From contig NZ_AUFT01000008.1 of NCBI RefSeq assembly GCF_000426645.1, positions 186,001-250,000 of the forward strand: a stretch of 64,000 nucleotides of DNA. Direction: 5' to 3'. The position numbers and the translations under genes are program-made. Origin of the DNA: Nakamurella lactea DSM 19367 (GTDB lineage Bacteria; Actinomycetota; Actinomycetes; Mycobacteriales; Nakamurellaceae). The notes under the pieces are model-generated. The model was not told where the DNA came from, searched no databases, and saw only the letters and a program-made list of their open reading frames with translations. Of the stretch, positions 43,820-53,070 are shown one piece after another (position 1 is the stretch's first letter; each line of letters starts with the position of its first letter).

Positions 43820-44953
43820 ATGCCAATACCGTCGCTCGACCGCGTCACCGTCACCGCCGTCCGGACGCTGGCAGTGAGCCCGCAGGTCCGACCGGAGCTG
43901 CTGGTGAGCGGTGCACGAGGAACCCACGATCGGTCAGACTTCCTGTTGGTCCGGGTCGAGACCTCCGCCGGTGTCGACGGTTTCGGAGAGGTGAGCGCAA
44001 CACTGCTGTGGAGTGGTGAGGACGCCGTGACCGCGGAGCATGCGATCTCGGCGGTGCTCGCATCGGCGATCGTCGGCCGACCGATTGTTCCGGTGGCCGA
44101 TCTCGAGGCGCGGATGGACGCAGTACTGGCCGGTAGCGCGTTCACCAAAGCCGGTGTGGCCACTGCCTTGTGGGATGCCTACGCGCGGCTGCTCGATGTG
44201 CCGCTGGCGACCGCCCTGGGCGGACCCAGACGCACGCAGGTTCCGATCAAGTGTTCACTGAGCGGCAACGGGCAGCGACTGGCGGACACTCACCGGGCCG
44301 CGGCAGTAGCCGGCTTCGGGGCGTTCAAGATCAAGGTCGGCATCGAGCTGGCATCGGACATCGAACGGGTAGCCCAGGCGCGAGACCTGGTCGGGCCGGA
44401 TACGTTCCTGGGCCTGGATGCCAACGGAGGTTACAGTCTGGCGGAAGCACGACGAGCGGTGAAGGCGTTGGGGGAGTTCGCGCCTGCTTTCCTGGAACAA
44501 CCGGTACCGGCGGCCGACCTGGCGGGAATGAGTGAGCTTCGTTCGCTGGGTCTGCCGATCATTGCGGACGAGAGCGTGTTCGGGATGGCCGATCTGATCG
44601 CTGTGCTGCGGGCGCGGGCGGCAGACGCTGTCAGCCTGTACGTCGGCAAAAGTGGGGGGCCGGGACGGGCGGTGGCGATGGCCACTGTCGCCGCGGCGCA
44701 CGGTCTCGGTGTGTTGCTGGGCTCCAATGGCGAACTCGGCCTCGGCGCGGCGGCGCAACTGCACGTGGCCTGTGCGGCACCCGAACTGCTGTCGGACTTT
44801 CCGTCCGACATCATCGGCGCCTTCTACTACGATGACGATGTGTTGGCATCGCCATTGGACAGCGACGGCCGCCGGGCGGTGCTGCCCGATGGGCCGGGTC
44901 TCGGGGTTGAGCTGAAGCCGGAACTGCTGGCACGCCTGGGCATCTCGAACTGA
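43820..44953 (+). CDS. Enolase superfamily enzyme (muconate-lactonizing subgroup)
   Basis: 377 residues. C-terminal barrel residues: KIKVG (the KxK pair), LDANGG, FLEQPV and ADES as the three metal ligands, and YVGKSGG with the opposite catalytic Lys. Lys on both faces marks the MLE subgroup (cycloisomerases, dipeptide or N-acylamino-acid epimerases), not the His-Asp dyad of acid-sugar dehydratases. Neighbouring lactonase-like amidohydrolases make an aldarolactone-cycloisomerase-type role worth considering. GTGGAGGA precedes the ATG. It is convergent with the RidA gene, five bases apart. Confidence 0.85.
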   Translation: MPIPSLDRVTVTAVRTLAVSPQVRPELLVSGARGTHDRSDFLLVRVETSAGVDGFGEVSATLLWSGEDAVTAEHAISAVLASAIVGRPIVPVADLEARMDAVLAGSAFTKAGVATALWDAYARLLDVPLATALGGPRRTQVPIKCSLSGNGQRLADTHRAAAVAGFGAFKIKVGIELASDIERVAQARDLVGPDTFLGLDANGGYSLAEARRAVKALGEFAPAFLEQPVPAADLAGMSELRSLGLPIIADESVFGMADLIAVLRARAADAVSLYVGKSGGPGRAVAMATVAAAHGLGVLLGSNGELGLGAAAQLHVACAAPELLSDFPSDIIGAFYYDDDVLASPLDSDGRRAVLPDGPGLGVELKPELLARLGISN

Positions 44954-44958
44954 TCGGA

Positions 44959-45453
44959 TCAGGATCCGGTGGCCGGTCGGATCCGCATCACCGCTTCGAT
45001 CTCGACCGGGCTGCCAGTCGGAAGCTCGGCAACCCCCAGCGCAGCGCGAGTATGGCGGCCGATGTCCGCTCCGAAGACAGAGTGAAAATACTGGGTCGCC
45101 GCGTCGGCGACCAGGTGTTGTTCGACGAATCCCGGGGCGCTCGCGACGTACACCGTCACCCGCACCACCTGCTCCACCTGGTCCAAAGAACCCAACTCGG
45201 CGCGCGCCGCCGCGACGACGTTCGCCGCGCACTGCCAGGCGCACCGTCGCCCGTCAGGGACATCGACCGACTCCCCGAGTCGGCCGACGGCCACCAGCGC
45301 ACCGTCGGGCTGTACGGCCGTCTGTCCCGAGGTCATCAACAGATCGCCGTACCGGACCGCGCCGGCGACTTCCGGCCGGGTTGCGCCCGGAGTCGGCGGT
45401 TCCGCAGGAACCGCCACGAGCCCTTCCTCGGGCGTGGTTGCTGCACCTGTCAT
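44959..45453 (-). CDS. RidA/YjgF family protein
   Basis: 164 residues. RidA fold features: GDLLMTSGQTAVQPDGALV, the AWQCAANVVAAARAELGSLD helix, VVRVTVYVAS, FGADIGRHTRAALGVAELPTGSPVEIEAV; the conserved Arg before AALGV is present. Relatives hydrolyse enamine/imine intermediates; others act in catabolic clusters. ATG 45453 has GAAGGA upstream. It is divergent from the IclR regulator gene, which probably controls it. Confidence 0.88.
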   Translation of the reverse strand: MTGAATTPEEGLVAVPAEPPTPGATRPEVAGAVRYGDLLMTSGQTAVQPDGALVAVGRLGESVDVPDGRRCAWQCAANVVAAARAELGSLDQVEQVVRVTVYVASAPGFVEQHLVADAATQYFHSVFGADIGRHTRAALGVAELPTGSPVEIEAVMRIRPATGS

Positions 45454-45581
45454 CAAGGCTTCCTTCGGGCTCTTCGGGACTCCGGCATTCGGAAGGCGTT
45501 TACTGATTCTGGAATATAGCGTGTCGAGTAGTCGCGGTCGCCGCAGGGCGAAGGATCGTCACTCTGACGTACGCTCCGTCC

Positions 45582-46391
45582 ATGACGGCCTCACCTTCCC
45601 GCTCTGCCGCCCCGGCTCACGAGCCGTCGCCGGCGGTCGGTCGCGCGTTGACGGTGCTGGAAACTCTGGTTGCGAGTCAGGAGGGCCTCACCCTCACGGC
45701 GCTCGCCAAGAAGGCGGGCATCCCGTTGGCCACCTGCGCCAGCATCGTGTACACGCTGGAACAGCGCGGTTACGCGGCGCGGAAGATCGTCGGGCGAAGC
45801 CACTTCTGGCGTCCCACGTTGGGCTTGTACGGGTTGGCTGTTCAGTTGGTGCGCAAGGTCGACTTGACGTCCATTGCCCAAACGGAGATGCAACAGCTTG
45901 CTCTCGAGCTGGGCATGCCCGTGCACATCGGTGTCCTCAATGGGACGTCCGTCGTCTATGTCGCCAAGGCAACCCATGAGGGCTTCATCCAGTTCAACAC
46001 CTACCTGGGCAAGATCGCCCCGTTCAACCTCACCGCCTTGGGCAGAGCGATCACCGCCCACCTGTCGGACGAAGAGTTGCAGCCGTTGCTGGGCAAGCTC
46101 AGTGCGGGCGCCGGTCCCAAGGCACGTGCCTCCGATCCAGAGTCCTTCCTGGCACTGCTGGACGAGGTGCGACGTCGTGGCTACGCGGTGGAGATCGAGG
46201 AGGAGCAGAGCGACATCGGGTGCGCCGCTGCCCCGTTCTTCGACGCCGACGGGCGCGCGGCCGGCGCCGTAGGGATCACCGGCTTCGCCAAGGACTTCAA
46301 AGGTGCTTCCCTCAAGCGGGCGGTGGCCGGAGTCACTGCGATCAGTCGGGAAGTGTCGGCCCGCCTCGGGTTTCATCCCGATCACGGATAA
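45582..46391 (+). CDS. IclR family transcriptional regulator
   Basis: 269 residues. N-terminal winged helix (AVGRALTVLETLVASQEGLTLTALAKKAGIP, then TCASIVYTLEQRGYA) and a C-terminal GAF-like effector domain (GMPVHIGVLNGTSVVYVAKA, FNLTALGRAITAHLS, AVEIEEEQSDIGCAAAPFFD). IclR proteins usually control aromatic or sugar-acid catabolism. The gene is between RidA and the 46.5-55.7 kb operon. TACGCT six bases before ATG 45582 suggests a leaderless transcript. Confidence 0.9.
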   Translation: MTASPSRSAAPAHEPSPAVGRALTVLETLVASQEGLTLTALAKKAGIPLATCASIVYTLEQRGYAARKIVGRSHFWRPTLGLYGLAVQLVRKVDLTSIAQTEMQQLALELGMPVHIGVLNGTSVVYVAKATHEGFIQFNTYLGKIAPFNLTALGRAITAHLSDEELQPLLGKLSAGAGPKARASDPESFLALLDEVRRRGYAVEIEEEQSDIGCAAAPFFDADGRAAGAVGITGFAKDFKGASLKRAVAGVTAISREVSARLGFHPDHG

Positions 46392-46444
46392 CGCCGCACA
46401 ACCCTTGCGGCTTGAGCCGGACACCTTCTACTATCTCTGAGTGG

Positions 46445-46469
46445 ACGAAGGTATCTTCGTTATTACGAA
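46445..46469. promoter_or_regulatory. Overlapping palindromes upstream of the catabolic operon
   Basis: ACGAAG-GTAT-CTTCGT (46445-46460) overlaps TTCGT-TATT-ACGAA (46456-46469), so three inverted half sites lie in a row in an AT-rich patch 27-51 bases before the start of the dehydrogenase gene. This fits an IclR-type or other dimer operator near the promoter. Confidence 0.55.
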
Positions 46470-46495
46470 ATATTGAGAATGCGAGAGTGGTGGAC

Positions 46496-47473
46496 ATGCA
46501 GGTCGATCTGGCGCTGGTGGGACTGGGCGAGATCGGCATCGGCGCCCACCTTCCCGCGCTGTTGCGTCATCCCGAGGTGCGCGTGGTCGCCCTGGTCGAT
46601 CCCGTGCAGAGTCGCCGGGATGCCGCCCGGGCGATCGCGCCGGACGTCCCGGCGTTCGGGGATCTGACCGAGCTGCCGGTGGGAATGGACGGTGTCGTGC
46701 TGGCGACGCCGCCGTGGATTACCACCGGACTGGCCGCCCGGCTCGCCCACGAGGGTGTTCGTGTCCTGGCAGAGAAGCCGATTGCCGTCTCGACCGAGGC
46801 CGCGGCACCGTTGGCGGGTCTGCCGGCCGAGGCGGCAGCCAGGGTCCAGATCGGACTGACCTATCGACACGATCCGGCGATGGACGCGTTGAAGGCGCTG
46901 GTCGACTCGGGACGGCTTGGAAGCCCGCTGCTGGTGCGTGCGCACATCTACGACGAACGTCTGGATGCGGCTGACGTCGCACACAGCGAGCGAATTCAGT
47001 CCGCGTTGGCGCACGGAGTCCCGGTCATTCACGAGGGTGCGCACGTGTTCGACTGGCTCTCCCACCTGTTCGGTGGCGCCGGGGAGGTGCTGGACTGCTG
47101 GTCGATGCGTACCGACCCGGCCAATCTGGCCGACAACCTGACCGGTGGTCGGCTGCGGTATCCGGACGGCTCGACCGCGCTGGTCGAATTCGGCTGGTAC
47201 ACAGCGGCATTGCCAGTGTGCGAACTGAGCCTGCTTGGTTCCAACGGGCTGGTCGTGATGGATGCCCGGACCTTCGAGATGACTGTTCAACTCGATGGTC
47301 GCACCGAGATGATCAGCACGCCTGGTGACCGAACGCTCCGCTCATTCGACCGGCAGTTGCAGCGATTCGTGGAGCTGATCACCGGCCGGCGATCCGCACC
47401 CTCCCCGAGCATCGCCGACGGGCTGGACGCCTTATGGACTGCCGAAAGGATTGCCGCGGTGGCGGAGCGATGA
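46496..47473 (+). CDS. Gfo/Idh/MocA family NAD(P)-dependent dehydrogenase
   Basis: 325 residues. Rossmann domain LALVGLGEIGIGAHLPAL, ATPPWITTGLAARLAHEGV and VLAEKPIAV (the EKP Lys), then IGLTYRHDPAMDALKALVDSGRLG and IHEGAHVFDWLSHLFG with a catalytic-type His. The family oxidises or epimerises sugars and inositols at one carbon. Likely first oxidation in the cluster. ATG 46496 is preferred; GTG codons at 46487 and 46490 are also possible. First gene of a run of overlapping genes to 50574. Confidence 0.87.
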   Translation: MQVDLALVGLGEIGIGAHLPALLRHPEVRVVALVDPVQSRRDAARAIAPDVPAFGDLTELPVGMDGVVLATPPWITTGLAARLAHEGVRVLAEKPIAVSTEAAAPLAGLPAEAAARVQIGLTYRHDPAMDALKALVDSGRLGSPLLVRAHIYDERLDAADVAHSERIQSALAHGVPVIHEGAHVFDWLSHLFGGAGEVLDCWSMRTDPANLADNLTGGRLRYPDGSTALVEFGWYTAALPVCELSLLGSNGLVVMDARTFEMTVQLDGRTEMISTPGDRTLRSFDRQLQRFVELITGRRSAPSPSIADGLDALWTAERIAAVAER

Positions 47474-48201
47474 CAGTGCTGCACTGGGCTGAGACCGACC
47501 GGCAGACCCTGTCCGAGGTGCTGACTGAGGCGCTGGTCCTGCTCCCGATGGGCGCCACCGAGCAGCACGGCCGGCACCTACCGGCCGGCACCGATGCGAT
47601 CATCGCGACCGCCGTCACCGAGCAGGCTGCCGCGCGGAGCGCGGCTGCGCAGGACCGACAATTGGTGATCGCGCCGACTCTGACCATTGGCGCGTCGGAT
47701 CATCACCTGCCTTTCGGCGGGACGCTGTCGCTGTCGCCGGCAACGCTGCTGGCGGTGCTGTCCGACATCGTCGACTCGTTGGCAACCACGGGATGTCACC
47801 GGCTGGTGCTGGTCAACGGTCACGGCGGCAACGCCGGCATCTGTCAGGCCGCGGCTGGCGCCGCGGCGGCCCGCCATTCGATGCGGGTGGCGCACCTGGA
47901 CTACTGGAATGTGCTCGCCCCCGGATCCGCACATCCGGTGCCCGGCCACGCTGGTGCGTTCGAGACGTCACTGATGATCGCGACCCGTCCCGACCTCGTT
48001 CGGCCGACGACCGGGCGCGGATCGCGGCCGCCGTACCCGGCGGTACAGGACGTCGGCCTGCACAGCGCGGCCGGTTGGCACCAGATCGACGGGTATACCG
48101 ACGAACCGGAGTTGGCGACCGCTGAAATCGGCGCTCGCTGGCTCGAAGAAATCGTTGCCGGCATGTCCGGACGCATCGATGAACTGGCGAGGATGCTGTG
48201 A
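47470..48201 (+). CDS. Creatininase family amidohydrolase
   Basis: 243 residues. Motifs: LPMGATEQHGRHLPAGTDA (metal Glu, His, Asp), DHHLPFGGT, VNGHGGN and GAFETS with the last metal Glu. Creatinine amidohydrolase, MftE and FAPy deformylase belong here; they hydrolyse cyclic or linear amides. Sugar-cluster members may open lactone or lactam rings, which would fit here, but the substrate is unknown. ATG overlaps the previous stop by four bases. Confidence 0.85.
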   Translation: MTVLHWAETDRQTLSEVLTEALVLLPMGATEQHGRHLPAGTDAIIATAVTEQAAARSAAAQDRQLVIAPTLTIGASDHHLPFGGTLSLSPATLLAVLSDIVDSLATTGCHRLVLVNGHGGNAGICQAAAGAAAARHSMRVAHLDYWNVLAPGSAHPVPGHAGAFETSLMIATRPDLVRPTTGRGSRPPYPAVQDVGLHSAAGWHQIDGYTDEPELATAEIGARWLEEIVAGMSGRIDELARML

Positions 48202-48956
48202 TCGACTTCCACACCCACACACCCGCATGGCGCAGCGCGAGTTGGCTGGCCGGGGCGGCTTTCGACGCGGATGAGTTCATCAGTTTCATGGACGACAGCG
48301 GAGTGGACCGGGCTGTGGTGCTGAGCCACGACGGCTTGTTCGATCCGAGTTCGCAGGCCAATGACGAGCTCGCCGCCTTTGTGGCGCGGCATCCGCAACG
48401 GATGATCGGGTTTGGCTCGGTCAGCCCGCGGCGGCCCGATGCGGTCGTCGAGACCGAGCGGATGATGTCGGTACTCGGACTTCGCGGGATCAAACTCCAC
48501 CCTTGGCTGCAGGGGTTCAGCCTGCATGAGGCAGCGCTCGACCCGATCTGCGAAACGGTGCAGGCCGCAGGCGGAATCGTGGTCTCGCACGACGGCACCC
48601 CGCCGTATTCGACGCCGGCTCAGATCGCCGCGCTGGCTCGTCGGCATCCCGAACTTCCAGTTGTGCTGGGTCACGGAGGGCTGCACGATTGCTGGCGAGA
48701 GGCCCTCGCTGCCGTTGCCCAGACACCCAATCTCTACCTGTGCATCTGCGGTACTCCTCCCTACGCCGCCCGGTACATTCTCGAACACGCACCACAGCAC
48801 CGGGTGCTGTTCGGCACCGACGCGGGGCTTTCCGACAAACCCAGCCAGGACTACGCCGCGGCCCGGGTCAGGGAAATTGCCGGCTGGGGCATCACCGCCG
48901 ACCAGCGCCAGGCGATGCTGGTGGACAATCCGCAACGACTGCTCGGGGGCCGATGA
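48198..48956 (+). CDS. TIM-barrel amidohydrolase, copy 1 (COG2159-like)
   Basis: 252 residues. IDFHTHT gives the HxH metal pair; GIKLHPW, VVSHDGTP, VVLGHGG and FGTDAG supply the remaining His and Asp residues. Family members include lactonases and decarboxylases. GTG overlaps the creatininase-gene stop by four bases. All expected metal ligands are present, so it should be active. Confidence 0.85.
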   Translation: MIDFHTHTPAWRSASWLAGAAFDADEFISFMDDSGVDRAVVLSHDGLFDPSSQANDELAAFVARHPQRMIGFGSVSPRRPDAVVETERMMSVLGLRGIKLHPWLQGFSLHEAALDPICETVQAAGGIVVSHDGTPPYSTPAQIAALARRHPELPVVLGHGGLHDCWREALAAVAQTPNLYLCICGTPPYAARYILEHAPQHRVLFGTDAGLSDKPSQDYAAARVREIAGWGITADQRQAMLVDNPQRLLGGR

Positions 48957-49837
48957 TGATCGTCGACGTACACACGCACACTCCGACTCATCGGGACATG
49001 GTCCCGGAGTCGGAGCGCACAGAATTTGCGGCGTGGCGGACCGATCGACCGGTCGTGACCACGAACTCCTGGGCCGAATACGACACGACCATGGCCGATG
49101 CCGACGTCACGATTGCCTTCAACATCGACGTCGAAGACCCGGCCGGGTCGACCGGAATCCCGAGCTCGCCCGATCGGATCAACGAAGCGACCGCCGAGTT
49201 CGTCGCGGCCGATCCGACGCGTCGGCTCGGGTTCCTGTCGGTGAACCCGACCCGGCCGGACGCGATCGAGGAGGCGGAACGGTGGCGGCAGGCCGGCCTG
49301 GTTGGTGTCAAGCTCGGAGCCAACTACCAGGTGTTCGACCCGTTGTCCGACAAAGCGTTCGAGTTCTATTCCTACTGCGAGCGCAACGGCCTGCCCATCC
49401 TGTTCCATCAGGGCGCGTCGCCGATCAGGCATGCACCCCTGCGCTACACCTACCCGCTGGTCACCGACGAAGTGGCACTTGCCTTTCCGGAATTGCGGAT
49501 CGTGATGGCGCATATGGGCCATCCATGGGGCCGCGAAACCGTGGTGACCATGCGCAAACATCCACACGTCTATGCCGACGTCTCCTCGATCTACCTGCGG
49601 CCGTGGGTCTGTTACGAATCGCTGCTGTCCGCGGTCGAATGGGGAGCCACCAGCAAACTGCTTCTAGGGTCGGACTTCCCGATCGCCACCACAGGGGAGG
49701 CCATCGCCGGCTTGCGGCGGGTCAATGAGATCCTGCAGGGCACTGCGCTGCCGAGGATCCCGACGGAACTGATCGAGCAGATCATCCACGCCGATGCGCT
49801 CGGCATGCTCGGCCTGACCTTGCCTGGTGCATCGTGA
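48953..49837 (+). CDS. TIM-barrel amidohydrolase, copy 2
   Basis: 294 residues. VDVHTHT, GVKLGANYQVF, PILFHQGAS, MAHMGHPWG and LGSDFPI are the metal and catalytic segments. It is longer than copies 1 and 3 in the N-terminal loop (VVTTNSWAEYDTTMADADVT). ATGA overlap with copy 1. Likely paralogous to its neighbours, with a different substrate or step. Confidence 0.85.
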   Translation: MMIVDVHTHTPTHRDMVPESERTEFAAWRTDRPVVTTNSWAEYDTTMADADVTIAFNIDVEDPAGSTGIPSSPDRINEATAEFVAADPTRRLGFLSVNPTRPDAIEEAERWRQAGLVGVKLGANYQVFDPLSDKAFEFYSYCERNGLPILFHQGASPIRHAPLRYTYPLVTDEVALAFPELRIVMAHMGHPWGRETVVTMRKHPHVYADVSSIYLRPWVCYESLLSAVEWGATSKLLLGSDFPIATTGEAIAGLRRVNEILQGTALPRIPTELIEQIIHADALGMLGLTLPGAS

Positions 49838-50574
49838 TTATTGACGGTCACGTGCGGATCGGCCAGGGCCGCGAGGTCGAACTCACGGCCGATACCCTGT
49901 TGGACACGATGGACCGGCTCGGCATCGACCGGGCACTGGTCGCACCCGACGAAGCAGCGATCGCTTACCACAACCGCCGCGGAAACGACGCTGTCACCGC
50001 GGCAGCAGCATCTTCCGGCGGGCGACTACTGGCCTACGCGGTCGCCAACCCGTGGCGCGGCCGGGACGCACTGGACGAGTTGGACCGGGCCGCCGACCGC
50101 GGGGCCGTCGCCCTCGCGGTCGATCCGGTGTTGCAGGGCTTTGACCTGCTCGATGGCCTGTTGGTCCCGTTGCTGGAGTTCGCCGCCGCCAGGCACTGGC
50201 CGGTCTATGTGCGGACCGGGACGCCGCCGACCGCGCTGCCGATGCCGCTGGCACTGCTGGCAGGGCAGCATCCGGAGGTTCGATTCGTCATGGGCCGCAG
50301 TGGGGCGACGGACTTCTGGATCGATGCCGGACCGGCGCTGCGGCAGGCGCCGAATCTGGTCGGGGATACGTGTTACGCGCCTTGGGATACGGTGCTCGCC
50401 GCGCTGGCGGCAGACCCGGAGATCGGCGCCAATAGGCTGATGTTCTCCACTGACGCGCCCTACACGGTGTCCGCGACCGAACTCGAGCGGGTCACCGACT
50501 GGCCGTTGACCCAGGCCGAGCGGTTGGCGGTCCTCGGTGGCACCGTGGCCGCACTGCTCGGCCTGCAGATCTGA
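49834..50574 (+). CDS. Amidohydrolase-fold protein, copy 3, with missing metal ligands
   Basis: 246 residues. The barrel is recognisable (RALVAPDEAAIAYHNRRGND, RLMFSTDAPYT), but HxH is HVR in IDGHVRIG, the His of the middle strand is absent (VYVRTGTPP), and GHxG is GRSG. Only the first His and the late Asp remain. It may be a non-catalytic partner of copies 1 and 2 or use another mechanism. GTG overlaps the stop of copy 2. Confidence 0.8.
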   Translation: MIIDGHVRIGQGREVELTADTLLDTMDRLGIDRALVAPDEAAIAYHNRRGNDAVTAAAASSGGRLLAYAVANPWRGRDALDELDRAADRGAVALAVDPVLQGFDLLDGLLVPLLEFAAARHWPVYVRTGTPPTALPMPLALLAGQHPEVRFVMGRSGATDFWIDAGPALRQAPNLVGDTCYAPWDTVLAALAADPEIGANRLMFSTDAPYTVSATELERVTDWPLTQAERLAVLGGTVAALLGLQI

Positions 50575-50603
50575 CGGTAATGACTTCAGCTGAAGGGGAT
50601 CCT

Positions 50604-51605
50604 GTGACCATAGAATCGAAGATGACTTCCGAATCCCGTACGACCGGATCGGAGCTGCAAGCCTCAGCTGCCGGGCCGAACCCGTCTGCTTCAGACCTCG
50701 TCCGCGGTATTTCGCCGGTGCTCGAAGTGCCGTTCACCGATGGCGGGGACGTCGATCTCGACGGCTTCGAACGGGTGGTCCAGTACGTGCTGGCCACCGG
50801 CGTGAGCAGCGTGATGTTCCCCGGGTTCGCTTCGGAATTTCACAAACTGTCTGAGCTCGAGCGGGACACGCTCACCGAGATTCTGCTGCGGCACACCAGG
50901 GATCGGCCCGACGTCTGTGCGATCGTCGCGGTCCAGGACCACGCCACCACGCTGGCAGTGGCGCGTGCCCGTAGTGTCATCGCTGCGGGCGCCGACATGA
51001 TCAACCTGCTGCCGCCACACTTCCTGTCGCCGTCAAGGCGGGCGCTGATCGAACACGTCAGCGCAGTCCTCGAGGCGGTCGCACCGGCCGGGGTGATCAT
51101 GCAGTACGCGCCGAAAGAGACCGGGACCAGTCTCGACGCCGCTACTCTGCGGATGATCGCCGCTGAGTCGACCAACCTGCGGATGGTGAAGGTCGAGTCC
51201 AGCCCACCGGGCAGTCTGATCCATGAGCTGGCCGCCGGGACTCCTAGCCTGCTGGCGGTGGAAGGCTATGCGGGGGTGCAACTCCCCGATGCCTTCCGCA
51301 GAGGGGCGGTCGGCAGCCAGCCGGGCTGCTCGTTCATCGAGATCTACCAGGAGATCTGGCGACGGTTCGCCGATGGCGACCTGGCCGGCGGCGATGCGCT
51401 GCACCGACGGCTACTGCCCTACATCTCCTACTGGATGCTCGACACCGAGTTGATCATTGCAGCCGAAAAGGAAATCTCGCGACGCCGCGGTCTGTTCGCG
51501 AGCGCCCGTTGTCGTGAGCCTGCCCATCGCCTGGACGCCGAGGAGCTCAGCATGATCGACCGCTTCATGGCTGAGTTCACAGACTTCATTTCGATCGGAG
51601 TCTGA
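50604..51605 (+). CDS. Dihydrodipicolinate synthase/N-acetylneuraminate lyase family protein
   Basis: 333 residues. (beta/alpha)8 fold: ISPVLEVPFTDGGDVDLDGFERVV, VMFPGFASEFHKLS, IMQYAPKETG (catalytic Tyr) and MVKVESSP, where Lys forms the Schiff base. Family members are aldolases or dehydratases of 2-keto acids, including KDG-type aldolases. Two starts are possible: ATG 50580, or GTG 50604 with AAGGGGAT before it, which I prefer. It closes the enzyme block before the transporter genes. Confidence 0.85.
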   Translation: MTIESKMTSESRTTGSELQASAAGPNPSASDLVRGISPVLEVPFTDGGDVDLDGFERVVQYVLATGVSSVMFPGFASEFHKLSELERDTLTEILLRHTRDRPDVCAIVAVQDHATTLAVARARSVIAAGADMINLLPPHFLSPSRRALIEHVSAVLEAVAPAGVIMQYAPKETGTSLDAATLRMIAAESTNLRMVKVESSPPGSLIHELAAGTPSLLAVEGYAGVQLPDAFRRGAVGSQPGCSFIEIYQEIWRRFADGDLAGGDALHRRLLPYISYWMLDTELIIAAEKEISRRRGLFASARCREPAHRLDAEELSMIDRFMAEFTDFISIGV

Positions 51606-51687
51606 TCCATCGAGGCCGGTGACATCGGAAATCGGCTGAGCACCCGCACTTTCATCCGGCCCCACGGCCACAGCACAGGAGGAAGAC

Positions 51688-53058
51688 ATGCGAATCAAGA
51701 GACTTGCCGGGACCGCGGTGATTGCCGTTGTCGCGTTGATCGTCACCGGTTGCGGAAGTGATGACGAGGGCGCGGTGAGCCCGCCGGCTGCAGCCGCGGA
51801 TGCTTCGGCGGATGCTTCGGCCGAGGCACCCGCCGCGGTGACCGGCGGCCCACTGGAGGTCGGGGTACTGACCGCCAAGGACACTCCCGGCATGAAGTTC
51901 TGGGAGGCGACCGGGGACGAACTGGAGCAGAGCTATCCGGGGACGAAGATGACCTTCACTTTCGCCAACACGGACGCCCGTCCGGCGATGGAGCAGCGAT
52001 GGCGCTCCGGGAAGGGCCCGGACGTCGATTACGGCATGTTCGACGGCACCAATGCCGCCTTGATGGACTGGGCGAGCGAAGGTGATCTGCTCGACCTGAC
52101 TCCCTACCTGCAGCAGAAGGATCCGGACTCCGGCAAGACCTGGCTGGACACCTTCAACCCCGCAGTGCGGAAGTTCATGCAGATGCCTGATGAGGGCAAG
52201 TACTACGGCGTGCCGACCGAGCTGTCCGCCGAGGTGCTGTTCTACAACGCGAAGATCTTCAAGGACAACAACATCGCACCGCCGGCCACCTGGGACGAGC
52301 TCCTGACCGCCGTCGACGCACTCAAGTCCGCCGGAGTGGATCCGATCGCGGTGTCGGGAATGATCGAGCCCTACATGGGGATGTGGAGCGACTATCTGTG
52401 GGCACGAGAGGTCGGATACGCCAAAACGCACGAGGTGCTCACCGAAGGTAAGGGGAGCATCTCCGACGACCCCGGGTTCCTTGCGGGGCTGACGAAGATC
52501 CAGGAGTTGCGCGACAAGGACGCCTTTCTGAGGGGTTTCGAGGGCACCGACTTCACCGCTGTCCAGACCCAGTTCTTCCAGGGGAAAGCCGGCATGATCC
52601 TGATGGGATCGTGGCTGGTGAGCGAGATGAAGGCGGTGATCCCGAAGGACTTCGACCTCGGCGTGGTCGCGTTCCCGACCATCGACGGTGCGAACGGTGA
52701 TCAAGAGGCCATGCTCGGCACGATGCAGAACATCTCGATCAACGCGAACAGCGCGAACGTGCCGCTGGCCGTCGAATGGGCCAAGCTGGTCACCAGCGAG
52801 AAGGTCCAAACCGACCGCGCTAAGGCGACCGGCGAGGTGTCGGCAGTGCTGGGTGTGCCGAGCCCGGAAGGTATGCCCGGCATCGACAAGTTAGTGGCCG
52901 GAGCCGGATCGTTGAATCCGAGCTACTACGGGCTGCTGCAGTCGAAGGCGAACGACGTCGTCTATCCGGAGATTGCCAAACTGTTCTTCGGTAAGCAGGA
53001 CGCCGACGCCACGCTGGCGGCCATCGACACCGGGCTGAAGCGGGTCTACGGGAACTGA
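51688..53058 (+). CDS. Sugar ABC transporter substrate-binding lipoprotein
   Basis: 456 residues. Signal MRIKRLAGTAVIAVVALIVT with lipobox VTGC; an acidic Ala/Asp linker; then the CUT1 binding fold (GPDVDYGMFDGTNAALMDW, AEVLFYNAKIFKDNNI, KAGMILMGSWLVSEMK). It presents a saccharide or sugar acid to the following permeases. AGGAGGAA precedes the ATG. Followed by a hairpin before the permease genes. Confidence 0.93.
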   Translation: MRIKRLAGTAVIAVVALIVTGCGSDDEGAVSPPAAAADASADASAEAPAAVTGGPLEVGVLTAKDTPGMKFWEATGDELEQSYPGTKMTFTFANTDARPAMEQRWRSGKGPDVDYGMFDGTNAALMDWASEGDLLDLTPYLQQKDPDSGKTWLDTFNPAVRKFMQMPDEGKYYGVPTELSAEVLFYNAKIFKDNNIAPPATWDELLTAVDALKSAGVDPIAVSGMIEPYMGMWSDYLWAREVGYAKTHEVLTEGKGSISDDPGFLAGLTKIQELRDKDAFLRGFEGTDFTAVQTQFFQGKAGMILMGSWLVSEMKAVIPKDFDLGVVAFPTIDGANGDQEAMLGTMQNISINANSANVPLAVEWAKLVTSEKVQTDRAKATGEVSAVLGVPSPEGMPGIDKLVAGAGSLNPSYYGLLQSKANDVVYPEIAKLFFGKQDADATLAAIDTGLKRVYGN

Positions 53059-53070
53059 CCGACGCGAGAA

